Shown: positions 24,059 through 31,778 of the stretch, in pieces
How positions within the stretch are numbered: the stretch's first letter is position 1
How the letters are laid out: each line of letters opens with the position of its first letter
Source of the DNA: a virus
IMG/VR virus record: IMGVR_UViG_3300037537_001252
Location: 1 to 36,570 of that record
Reading direction: 5' to 3' (one strand)
Length of the DNA stretch: 36,570 nt
The notes under the pieces: model-generated
What the model saw: the letters and a program-made list of their open reading frames with translations, nothing else
What the model was told of the DNA's origin: nothing
Databases searched by the model: none
Position numbers and translations under genes: made by a program

Positions 24059-25848
24059 ACTATATTACCAACAAAAAATCTTTCAGCCCGTCTGCCCCAC
24101 CACAAACATTCTCTTGCATATTTTTCTAAGTCACCATCATACGCAATAAATGGATCAAGCATTTTATTTGACTGTTTTTCTACTAATTCGGTGTATCTAT
24201 TATTATATGTGTCATCTAAAAAATCTAAAATTTCATTATAAAATCTATTTTTATCTTTTGCGATATGAAGACCAGTTGCTTCTTCATATTCCCAATAAAT
24301 GTCAGACACATCAGATACTTTACGGCCCCAAGGTATTTTTCTTTCAAAAACCTTTTTTAATAATCTCATCGTAACGTGATATTCTTTATAAAGCAAAGTT
24401 TGAGGATTTGATAAAAACCAAGAAAACAGTTTACTATAAAAATCTTTATGAGTAATCCCATGATATTTTTTAAGATCAATAGAAAGTATCCTCAGCCACC
24501 CCAAAAAATGAAGAGATATCATATACCATTTCCATCCTGTTGCTTCCAAATAATCATCAAACGACATGGTATTTGAACCTACAACAACATTATTTACATC
24601 TTTTAAAAGTTCTTCTGAAGAAAGATCATGATGAAAAAAAGCAGGCGATGTTTGTTTAATATGTACATCATGTTTTTTAAGATAATTAGGATCACCAAAA
24701 GGAGTATTTGGCAATGCGACCATCACATATATTCCAATATAATTATGATATCCTATATCATCAATCAGTCTATACAACCCCTCTTTAAAACTAGTTAAGG
24801 TCTCTTCTGGTAATCCTAAAATAGTTTCAATATACGCAGGAATTCCTCTTGTTTTGAGATGGTCAACAACTTGTTTCAAATTTGTATTTTCATTTGCTCG
24901 TTCAATTGCTTTGAGAGTAAGCGAATTCATTGACTGTAGAGCAATCGTTACAGCTTTGTTCAAACCCACTTTCCACAAATCTTCAGCAATATCGAAAAGA
25001 TAAGGTTTCTTGTGTTTTGCCCAAGTAATGTTTAATGCATTTGGATATCCTTTTGTTTTTAATTTATCAATCAATAAATCTGATATAATCTTATGATTCT
25101 TATACATACCAAAATTATTATCAATCAAATGCAAATAATCAATTTCATGATCTGAAATCCAATTAATTTCTTTGACCATTTTACCATAATCTTGCTTAAT
25201 AACTTTTGTCCAATGTCTATCTCCAACTTCACAAAAAGTACACGTATATGGACATCCTCGTTCAAGTTCAATTAAACTTTCCCAATCATAATCATGATTT
25301 TTTATAGAGATTAAATCATCAAAAAGCCCATCAAGATATGGACTAGGCATTACAGAGATATCATTTATTCTTTTTTCAAGAGGAGTTTGAAAAGAAGGAG
25401 TTGTAATTCCGTTAACCGCAGACCAATCATCATTCTTTAAGAGATTTGCAAAAACTATTTCTCCTTCATTATGTACAATAGCATCAATATATGGACGATC
25501 ATTCATAAACTCTTGACATCTACCATATTTTGGCGTACCCAATCCTCCATATATTATTTTACAATCAGGATTAAGTTTTTTTACTTCTGCACAAACTCTG
25601 TCACTAGTATGGGTATTCCATACAAAATAAGAAACACCTATTACATCACATTCAGCAAGTTTCCTAGCTGTGGATGTAATATCAAAAGACCCATCAAGTA
25701 CATAATGCCAGTCATGAGTATTAAAAGAATAATTATTCGTAATTTCTGCATCTGTTCTACAATAGCTCCAAATACATCCCGTAGAATATGGTAGTTTTAT
25801 TTGATTTGTAAAAATATGAGAAAGTTCAAGAAATGCTATTCGTTTCAT
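24055..25848 (-). CDS. B12-binding-type radical SAM protein
   Basis: A 597-residue protein. Residues 1-170 look like a cobalamin-binding Rossmann domain of the class-B radical SAM family (DVIGVSYFVWNT, IIYGGLGTP, AIVHNEGE), but the D-x-H-x-x-G cobalamin motif is absent, as in many members that bind B12 base-off without it. The core has GCPYTCTFC (C199, C203, C206), then DNNFGM and an E-T-I-L-G-L-P-E-E-T segment typical of the class. The C-terminal 200 residues are helical and may hold the substrate. Such enzymes methylate unactivated carbons or rearrange carbon skeletons. It overlaps the glycosyltransferase-like gene by 23 bases. This is the only member of the class in the window. Confidence 0.9.
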   Translation of the reverse strand: MKRIAFLELSHIFTNQIKLPYSTGCIWSYCRTDAEITNNYSFNTHDWHYVLDGSFDITSTARKLAECDVIGVSYFVWNTHTSDRVCAEVKKLNPDCKIIYGGLGTPKYGRCQEFMNDRPYIDAIVHNEGEIVFANLLKNDDWSAVNGITTPSFQTPLEKRINDISVMPSPYLDGLFDDLISIKNHDYDWESLIELERGCPYTCTFCEVGDRHWTKVIKQDYGKMVKEINWISDHEIDYLHLIDNNFGMYKNHKIISDLLIDKLKTKGYPNALNITWAKHKKPYLFDIAEDLWKVGLNKAVTIALQSMNSLTLKAIERANENTNLKQVVDHLKTRGIPAYIETILGLPEETLTSFKEGLYRLIDDIGYHNYIGIYVMVALPNTPFGDPNYLKKHDVHIKQTSPAFFHHDLSSEELLKDVNNVVVGSNTMSFDDYLEATGWKWYMISLHFLGWLRILSIDLKKYHGITHKDFYSKLFSWFLSNPQTLLYKEYHVTMRLLKKVFERKIPWGRKVSDVSDIYWEYEEATGLHIAKDKNRFYNEILDFLDDTYNNRYTELVEKQSNKMLDPFIAYDGDLEKYARECLWWGRRAERFFVGNIV

Positions 25849-26689
25849 TTTCTAAACTATAAAGTTTTGATTTTAATTTGAACAAATTTTGATAATTATG
25901 TTCAATTTTTTCCTTTAAATTATCTATAACATTTTTTATATCATAAAAAGAATGATTATTAATTTCTAATAATTGTAGTAATGTCTCAGAAATTCTCTGT
26001 TCTTTATTCTCAATTTTATCAAAACTATAATCAAATAATTCATCATACAATTCAAAATTATATTTTTTAAGGGTATCGTAATAATATGGCCCAGCAAAGG
26101 TTAAAAATGGTTTTTTATGTATTAATGGTTTATAAGATTTTTCAGAAAAATGAGAAGAAAAAGTAACATAAGATTCCGTAACAATATCAATCAATGCATA
26201 AAAATATTCTTTAGGAACACCATAATTGAAATTGTCTTTATGATATCCATGTTCAAAATGTTCAGGTATTTCCGTTAATTTTATACCCTCATCAAATTTA
26301 CTTATATAACAATCAAAATTTTTAGATATAATAAAATCAAAAACGGTTTTTCTATGGTCTTTTTGAGAATTAAACATCAAACAAATAAATTTTTTATTTG
26401 GTTCAGCATAAAAATTACATTCAAATTTATTTCTATACTTGTTATAAGCACGAAATAATAACCAAGGATCACTTTTAAAAATACTATTTTCACCATTCAA
26501 TCTTTCAGCATTATAATCTAATGTCCAAAATGTTATATCCAAATCATTATAGTAATTTTTTTCAATATTCCCATCACTATAATGACCCGGTATATTCTCC
26601 ACTTTATCAATTATATTGATTTTTTCAAATGGACCGGCTGTAAATTCAGCCTTTAACTTTCCATTTGCAGTAACAAATATATCAATCAT
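25826..26689 (-). CDS. Glycosyltransferase-like protein (copy 2 of 3)
   Basis: A 287-residue protein. The block S-E-K-S-Y-K-P, KPFLTFAG, then N-F-E-L-Y-D-E-L-F-D-Y-S-F-D (182-224) is shared with the proteins at 9022-10332 and 31778-32935. An earlier strand with CLMFNSQKDHRK (103-114) matches the N-x-x-x-x-H-R turn that precedes the donor half in related transferases. This is the most compact copy and probably shows the minimal domain. It lies between an SGNH gene (8-base overlap) and the B12-type radical SAM gene. The call as a GT-B transferase is moderate; donor and acceptor are unknown. Confidence 0.6.
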   Translation of the reverse strand: MIDIFVTANGKLKAEFTAGPFEKINIIDKVENIPGHYSDGNIEKNYYNDLDITFWTLDYNAERLNGENSIFKSDPWLLFRAYNKYRNKFECNFYAEPNKKFICLMFNSQKDHRKTVFDFIISKNFDCYISKFDEGIKLTEIPEHFEHGYHKDNFNYGVPKEYFYALIDIVTESYVTFSSHFSEKSYKPLIHKKPFLTFAGPYYYDTLKKYNFELYDELFDYSFDKIENKEQRISETLLQLLEINNHSFYDIKNVIDNLKEKIEHNYQNLFKLKSKLYSLENETNSIS

Positions 26690-27335
26690 AGATAAATCCT
26701 AATTTATTCTCAACTAAGTATTGATCATTAATTTTTGAATGATATGCTTCGTTTAATTTTAAAAATTTAAATTCAAAATCATCATAAAAAAAATCATTTT
26801 TATTATCCAACATACTTATTATACAATCACATAAAATATCATGATTTATCCACGATAAATGATTCACTCTCTTATCCCACCTTCGTTTATAGATTTCTTC
26901 CAGATTAGATAAAATTTCATAATATGATATATTATACAAGGATAATGGAAATGTATATTCATGTTTAAATGCCTCATTATAATATACATGAAAAACCAAA
27001 GTTTTTGCATTTAATGAATGTATAAAATTTTGATTTTTTAAATTAATTTCAACTAAGTCATTTGAGGGAACATCATGAAAAGAAAGAACAACAATAATTA
27101 AATCATCTTTTGAAAAGTTTTCTTTTCGTATTAGATTCATGGAGTACATTGGCCCCTTGGCAATTTTACCATAATTGTAGTATTCACGAGGATTAATTTT
27201 AAATCTTAACTGTTCACTCCATAATTTTGGCAAATCTTCTTGCGGTATAAAATGATTTCGAATTCCTCCTTTATGAGTATTCAATCTTTTGTTATCTGCA
27301 AAAGAATCTCCAAATATAAACAATCTATCATACAT
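26682..27335 (-). CDS. SGNH hydrolase-like protein (copy 2 of 3)
   Basis: A 217-residue protein beginning with the strand RLFIFGDSFADN, where S11 is the block I serine. A Y-N-Y-G-K-I-A-K-G-P segment fits the block II glycine, and NHLSWINHDIL near residue 175 is in the position of the block V histidine region, although a clean D-x-x-H is not seen. It ends in K-L-G-F-I-Y-D, like the other two SGNH proteins. It abuts the amidinotransferase gene with no spacer (TAG followed by ATG). A role in adding or removing acyl groups is plausible; the changed block V makes hydrolysis uncertain. Confidence 0.62.
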   Translation of the reverse strand: MYDRLFIFGDSFADNKRLNTHKGGIRNHFIPQEDLPKLWSEQLRFKINPREYYNYGKIAKGPMYSMNLIRKENFSKDDLIIVVLSFHDVPSNDLVEINLKNQNFIHSLNAKTLVFHVYYNEAFKHEYTFPLSLYNISYYEILSNLEEIYKRRWDKRVNHLSWINHDILCDCIISMLDNKNDFFYDDFEFKFLKLNEAYHSKINDQYLVENKLGFIYD

Positions 27336-28349
27336 CTATACTCTTCTTAGGTCTAATGTAACACAATGAAAGCCTCCTCCTAATGTTCTAGCGTGTTTCA
27401 TAGACAAGGGTATACTTTCTATTTTGTATTGTTCTAAAATTTTTATTAATGGTTTTTGATTTTCATCAACAATAACTAAATTAGGATTAATGCTCAATAA
27501 ATTTAATCCAATTGAGTCGCTTGATATTCCAGAATCTTTAGAATCAGTTGAAATAATATCAGTAAAAAATATTTTTTCCCAATTGTCAAAAAATTTAGGA
27601 TAATTGTTTTGATTACATCTTAATCCATTTAATAATACAAGTCCTTTTCTTAAAGGAATTATTGTACTATCAAAATGTGCGCCCGAATATGCATCACGTT
27701 CAATGTGAATATTATATTCAGGAAACATTCTTTGTAACCACTCAGCACCTTTTTCATTTCCACTATTACTTATTTGAAAAATCAAATCATTATCAATTCT
27801 TATTACATTAGGAGCATCAAAAAGAATTTCATTATTCATCAATGTTGATTTTGACAAATCTGAAAAATCGAAACTGCTATCTTCAATAATTTGTTTTGGT
27901 GCAGAAAACCATTTCGCTCCATCATCAAACGCTCTTCGCAAAATTTTATTATAAGACCAAGTTTCAAACATTCTACTTCTCATCACGCTAGGAACTTCAA
28001 CAATATTATTTCCCAAAACCAAAAAAATATCTCTAGGACAATAATTATGCCAACCAGAACTTATCCATTTTGGGGTTTGAATTCGTTGATGATGTTGTAT
28101 TCTTTCTGGTCGATGAACTATAACTCCACAATCTTCCAATACTTCAGATAAAACATCAAGATCCTCATTTGCTTCTTCAAGAAGATCCTGATTATATGAT
28201 CCAACATGTTTTTGTATTTCTTCATTTGTCAGATTCGCATACATGAAATTTTTCATTGAAGGATCTACTGGTGGAATATGTGCAAAATCTGCACGTCCTA
28301 CAATTATTTCTTCAAGAGAATCCCAATCATTATGAGAATTAATTATCAC
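27336..28349 (-). CDS. Amidinotransferase (glycine/inosamine amidinotransferase family)
   Basis: A 337-residue protein with the full catalytic triad of arginine:X amidinotransferases: D178 in LFDAPN, H225 in GAHFDST and C329 in GGGFHCVT. Further family landmarks are W-D-S-L-E-E-I-I-V-G at the start, PRDIFLVLGN (105-114) and R-S-R-M-F-E-T-W. These are close to those of human and StrB1-type enzymes. The likely reaction moves the amidino group of arginine to an amine, giving ornithine and a guanidino product. The start is a GTG whose first two positions overlap the stop upstream (TAGTG). A StrG-like oxygenase gene lies directly upstream, which echoes streptomycin clusters where StrB1 and StrG coexist. 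Confidence 0.92.
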   Translation of the reverse strand: MIINSHNDWDSLEEIIVGRADFAHIPPVDPSMKNFMYANLTNEEIQKHVGSYNQDLLEEANEDLDVLSEVLEDCGVIVHRPERIQHHQRIQTPKWISSGWHNYCPRDIFLVLGNNIVEVPSVMRSRMFETWSYNKILRRAFDDGAKWFSAPKQIIEDSSFDFSDLSKSTLMNNEILFDAPNVIRIDNDLIFQISNSGNEKGAEWLQRMFPEYNIHIERDAYSGAHFDSTIIPLRKGLVLLNGLRCNQNNYPKFFDNWEKIFFTDIISTDSKDSGISSDSIGLNLLSINPNLVIVDENQKPLIKILEQYKIESIPLSMKHARTLGGGFHCVTLDLRRV

Positions 28350-29041
28350 TACATTTCCATATAATAATGTTTTGTACTATACCAATCTTTTTGTTTAAAT
28401 TTTTGACCCCGTTTTAAAACAATCTGATCTGTTAGTAAATTTTCGTTATAATCATCAACTGCTAATGCTTTAAAATCTAATGAACATCTAGTATGAGAAG
28501 ATTTATTATCTACTCTATTTCCGTGTACCACATCACTACTGAAAATCAACAGTTCATTCATACGCACCTCTCCTCTTCGACACAAATCATGTTCATCCCA
28601 ATAATAAAAATCATTTAAATGATCACACTCTGTAAGAGGTATCCAAAAATTACTTTCAAATTTTGGATGATAATATGGAGGTTGATCATCTAAATGCTTA
28701 TTATAGCCATCAGTAGTCTCTTCAACATACTTTACAGAATGCAATGCAGGAAATATTCTAAAAGAAGGAAGTTTTTGAATATAGATAGATTTATTATCAA
28801 AATATGGTTTAATAACTTCTTTAATGAATTCAATCCATAGCTTATTAAAACTAGAAGTCTTAATAACATCTGTATATGTCTTCGAAACCACTTCAAACTC
28901 TTCAGTTCCTCCAGCCATATCTGAAAATTCACGTTCAAAATGAATCTTTTTATGTAATTTAGTTAAATCTTCACCAAAATATTCCTGAAAAACATTAACA
29001 AAATTATATTTTTTGATATCGTATTCTATTGTTTCAATCAT
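28349..29041 (-). CDS. StrG-like 2OG-Fe(II)-type oxygenase
   Basis: A 230-residue protein resembling StrG of streptomycin clusters and the phytanoyl-CoA-dioxygenase-like group. IQKLPSFRIFPALHS (88-102) is the usual first strand pair, H116-L-D118 the first two iron ligands, SNFWIPLTE the middle strand, and H173 in VVHGN the third ligand. R185 in TRCSLDFKA fits the 2OG arginine. In the known family the function of StrG is itself unsettled. Here it is coupled to an amidinotransferase gene (1-base overlap) and to an SGNH gene (4-base overlap). A hydroxylation before or after amidino transfer is a reasonable guess. Confidence 0.76.
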   Translation of the reverse strand: MIETIEYDIKKYNFVNVFQEYFGEDLTKLHKKIHFEREFSDMAGGTEEFEVVSKTYTDVIKTSSFNKLWIEFIKEVIKPYFDNKSIYIQKLPSFRIFPALHSVKYVEETTDGYNKHLDDQPPYYHPKFESNFWIPLTECDHLNDFYYWDEHDLCRRGEVRMNELLIFSSDVVHGNRVDNKSSHTRCSLDFKALAVDDYNENLLTDQIVLKRGQKFKQKDWYSTKHYYMEM

Positions 29042-29844
29042 TCGTAAATAAATTTTCCTGTTTTTGTATCACGTTTTTTTCCAAAATTATAGGAATAACC
29101 TATATTTTCAGCAAAAGGAATAGGATTATAATCATTTTTAATGAATTTTTTTATATTCTCATATAAAACTGTATGATTTTCTTGTGAAAGATGATTTCTT
29201 CTATTGTCCACATAATCATAACCCTCATCTTCTAAATCAATAAATTCTTCATGAGAAATATGTCCTAATTCAACAGGATATAGATAAAAGTTTGGACTAT
29301 TAAGGTTTGCAATATCTAAAAAAGAACCCATTCTACTTAATATTTTTATACCAAAGGTACAAAACACAATTGTTTTCATATTCAACAATATAGAATTCAT
29401 ATAAAGAAATCCTACATTTTTAAAATTAGACCATTTCAACTCATCATGCATCGTTAAAAACGTAAAATCTATTTCACTTTTAAAGAATTCATAATATGCT
29501 TTTTCTTTCTTTAAAGAAGAGTCTTCGGCCCACCAACTCTTCTTTTTATCAAAATCCCAATTGACATGATTCATATCTTCAGGACCTATATTGGGAAAAT
29601 GAATTCTGTCTTCTCCACTCAACAAGAAAATAGTAATATAATCTTCTTTTCTTATTTCATTATCACTAATAAAATTATAATAGTCTTTAAAAGAATAATG
29701 GGGTCCTGTTCCAGATAAGGCATTGTTTATTATTTCATAATCAGATTCTAAAGATTCATACCACGTTGTCACCTTTTGATTTTCTTTTTTTCTTTCTTTG
29801 GGATCTGCAAAACTATCTCCAAATATTATTATCTTATTTTGCAT
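29038..29844 (-). CDS. SGNH hydrolase-like protein (copy 3 of 3)
   Basis: A 268-residue protein that opens with KIIIFGDSFADPKER (S11 is the block I serine). N-A-L-S-G-T-G matches block II. DNRRNHLSQENH near residue 210 is the likely block V region, with N-H-L-S as in the copy at 26682-27335 rather than D-x-x-H. It ends in T-G-K-F-I-Y-E, again sharing the tail seen in the other two copies. The ATG at 29842-29844 is preferred over the one at 29859 because the motif then starts at residue 4 and the overlap with the cysteine-rich gene falls to 16 bases. Function is unknown beyond the fold. Confidence 0.66.
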   Translation of the reverse strand: MQNKIIIFGDSFADPKERKKENQKVTTWYESLESDYEIINNALSGTGPHYSFKDYYNFISDNEIRKEDYITIFLLSGEDRIHFPNIGPEDMNHVNWDFDKKKSWWAEDSSLKKEKAYYEFFKSEIDFTFLTMHDELKWSNFKNVGFLYMNSILLNMKTIVFCTFGIKILSRMGSFLDIANLNSPNFYLYPVELGHISHEEFIDLEDEGYDYVDNRRNHLSQENHTVLYENIKKFIKNDYNPIPFAENIGYSYNFGKKRDTKTGKFIYE

Positions 29845-30206
29845 AAATGTCCACAACATTCAGGTAAGGTTTCTTCTTTTTTCCAAAATTCTGGCTTAAT
29901 ATGGTTTCTCCATGTTTTTAAAATATCTTTTAATTTATGTTTCTTTAAATTATTCCAGTCTTTATCCAAATTGTCTAATTTTTTATCAAAAAATGTTTTT
30001 TCTAATTGATGTTCTGCATGTAAGGTACAACATGGATATACAGAAAAATCGGATGCTATTTCAACTTCTCCCCAATCTTTAAATTGATGCCATCCTATAC
30101 AATAAACCAAATCTTTAAAATTTTCAGGTAAATTATGTTTGTTCTTATTTATTTTTTCTGGCAAATTTTCATACAAAGGGGGGGACATGTCTTTTCGTTC
30201 TTCCAT
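29829..30206 (-). CDS. Stand-alone SPASM/twitch-like cysteine-rich protein (second of a tandem pair)
   Basis: A 125-residue protein. After a 30-residue lysine- and asparagine-rich start come YCIGWHQ, VYPCCTLHAEHQ, a W-x-x-L-x-x-x-x-L-x-D-I-L helix and a C-terminal PECCGHLC. The order C, CC, helix, CC-x-x-x-C matches the gene just upstream (30149-30424) and resembles the auxiliary-cluster modules fused to radical SAM enzymes. No CX3CX2C radical SAM motif or barrel is present. It overlaps the upstream copy by 58 bases if the first ATG is used; an ATG at 30188 is also possible. It may provide Fe-S clusters in trans to the two short radical SAM proteins upstream, which lack such a domain. This role is inference. 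Confidence 0.65.
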   Translation of the reverse strand: MEERKDMSPPLYENLPEKINKNKHNLPENFKDLVYCIGWHQFKDWGEVEIASDFSVYPCCTLHAEHQLEKTFFDKKLDNLDKDWNNLKKHKLKDILKTWRNHIKPEFWKKEETLPECCGHLCKIR

Positions 30207-30424
30207 ATTTTTTCATTTAATGTTTTATTATATTCTTTAAGAATATTATTTAAAGAATTTGTTTTAAGATTGATATCTATATGACTAATAGCATCATCAG
30301 GTTTTCCGTTTGTCAGATGCTCTGTATAATAATGACAACATGGAAAAACATTTAAATTCAAATCAATTTCATATTGATGCCACTGCTGGGATCTATAATT
30401 ATAAAAATCACATTTTATTTGCAT
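30149..30424 (-). CDS. Stand-alone SPASM/twitch-like cysteine-rich protein (first of a tandem pair)
   Basis: A 91-residue protein with C5, then QQWHQYEIDLN, VFPCCHYYTEH (CC), an N-N-I-L-K-E-Y helix and a C-terminal CPPLCMKIC. It lines up over its whole length with the second half of the protein at 29829-30206, so the two are tandem duplicates. It has six cysteines in 91 residues, at positions expected for Fe-S ligands. It follows the radical SAM gene at 30415-31095 with a 10-base overlap. It could be an auxiliary-cluster subunit or a small cysteine-rich substrate of these enzymes. The sequence cannot decide between the two. Confidence 0.66.
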   Translation of the reverse strand: MQIKCDFYNYRSQQWHQYEIDLNLNVFPCCHYYTEHLTNGKPDDAISHIDINLKTNSLNNILKEYNKTLNEKIWKNEKTCPPLCMKICQKK

Positions 30425-31095
30425 CTGAAATTTTCTATATTATGGGCATTAAGTAAACCTTCACAGTTATTGATCTTTACATCATCAAGTTTATTAAATT
30501 CTCGACCATTAAATCTACACAATAAATCCAAATCATGTTTTTTTGCAAACTTTATTACATCAGATAATTCATGATAATTATGATTAAATATAGTATAATC
30601 CCATCTAGTATATGCATATTTTGCAGATTCAATCATATTTTTTAATGCAATATCAGTTCTTACATTAACTCTATATATTTGATTTATTTCATCTGTTAAT
30701 CCATCAATACCAAATACAAAATGAGTTTTTTTATGCTTTTCTAAAAAATTCTTCACCCAGTTTGGATTTCGTAAACCGCCATTTGTATAAATTTCAACTG
30801 AATCAAATACATCCTCCGCTATTGAAGCCAATTCACTCAAATCAGGATTCATTAAAGGATCACCTATTTCACCACAAAATTTTGCAACCAATTTGATATA
30901 TTGATTTTTCAGATGAAAATAAATGAAGTTTGTATTATGTGATATTAAAAATTTAAAGTCTTCAACTTTTAAATGTTTAATTACTAATTCTCTTTTCTGC
31001 TCTGTTGGAAATATTGTTCTAAAACAACTAGGACAACCAGCATTACAGTATGATGTGACTTCAAAATTAAATAAACAATCTTCATTATTTAACAT
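30415..31095 (-). CDS. Short radical SAM protein without auxiliary domain (second of a pair)
   Basis: A 226-residue protein with the motif CNAGCPSC (C17, C21, C24) only 16 residues from the start. GEIGDPLMNP takes the place of GGEP, followed by IYTNGG and FGIDGL. It ends just after the core barrel and has no SPASM or twitch domain. It is a paralog of the gene directly upstream (31095-31778): both share the C-N-A-x-C-P-S-C, G-E-x-G-D-P, T-N-G-G-(L/I)-R and I-D-G-L-x-D-(E/D) blocks. The start overlaps the upstream stop by one base. The pair is followed by two cysteine-rich mini-proteins that could complete it. Substrate unknown. Confidence 0.85.
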   Translation of the reverse strand: MLNNEDCLFNFEVTSYCNAGCPSCFRTIFPTEQKRELVIKHLKVEDFKFLISHNTNFIYFHLKNQYIKLVAKFCGEIGDPLMNPDLSELASIAEDVFDSVEIYTNGGLRNPNWVKNFLEKHKKTHFVFGIDGLTDEINQIYRVNVRTDIALKNMIESAKYAYTRWDYTIFNHNYHELSDVIKFAKKHDLDLLCRFNGREFNKLDDVKINNCEGLLNAHNIENFRCK

Positions 31096-31778
31096 TAGTT
31101 TGCCAATACTAATGTACTTGATCTAAATTTATTTTTTTCATATAAATCAACAACATTAGGTATTAATCTCTCTTTAATTCTAAATTTAGGTCGAGTATTT
31201 ATTTTTAAAACAACAGATATATTATATAATTTTGCAAAATCTAAAACTTCTGGTATTTCAAACCAATTATGTTCAAAAATAATATATTGCCAAGACACAT
31301 TTCTACATCCATATTTACTTTTAGAAAATGCAATCATATTGTCAATTGCTTTTTGAGTCTTCACTCTTCTTCTATATAATCCATTCAAATCATCATGTAA
31401 ACCATCTATTGAAAACATAATTTCCAAATTTCTATACGTATTTCCTACATCATTAAAAAATTTTGGAGTTCTTATGCCGCCATTAGTAATTACTTTTAAA
31501 TTTTTAAAAATTTTCACACCAAGGTCAATAAAAGAATTTACATGTGGATGAACCATGGGGTCTCCCAATTCACCCTCATATGTTACATATTTGTTTGTAA
31601 ATAAATCAATATCTCTTTCGATAATAAATTTAAACATATCAAAATCCATATGAATTTGATTTAATCCTGGGTGTAGAGGTTCGTTAGGAATATCAATTGG
31701 ATTGTTATGACTTTCATATCTTTTACAAGAAGGACATGCGGCATTGCAATAACTGCTTATTGTAAAATCATAATCCAT
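31095..31778 (-). CDS. Short radical SAM protein without auxiliary domain (first of a pair)
   Basis: A 227-residue protein with CNAACPSC (C11, C15, C18), GELGDPMVHP, VITNGG and FSIDGL. It has no C-terminal cysteine cluster and stops shortly after the core. It is a tandem paralog of the following gene, with the same modified GGEP. Two similar enzymes side by side could form a heterodimer or act on successive positions of one substrate. It starts one base into the stop of the glycosyltransferase-like gene upstream. Fold and cofactor are secure; the reaction is not known. Confidence 0.85.
   Translation of the reverse strand: MDYDFTISSYCNAACPSCKRYESHNNPIDIPNEPLHPGLNQIHMDFDMFKFIIERDIDLFTNKYVTYEGELGDPMVHPHVNSFIDLGVKIFKNLKVITNGGIRTPKFFNDVGNTYRNLEIMFSIDGLHDDLNGLYRRRVKTQKAIDNMIAFSKSKYGCRNVSWQYIIFEHNWFEIPEVLDFAKLYNISVVLKINTRPKFRIKERLIPNVVDLYEKNKFRSSTLVLAN

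Noticed and set aside
28732-28938. Extra minus-strand frame inside the StrG-like gene
   Set aside because: It is fully contained in a well supported gene in another frame and shows no motif.
30178-30184. Run of seven C on the minus strand in the overlap of the two cysteine-rich genes, as a possible frameshift or sequencing error
   Set aside because: Both genes have complete matching cysteine layouts and their own ends, so they read as tandem duplicates, not as one broken gene.
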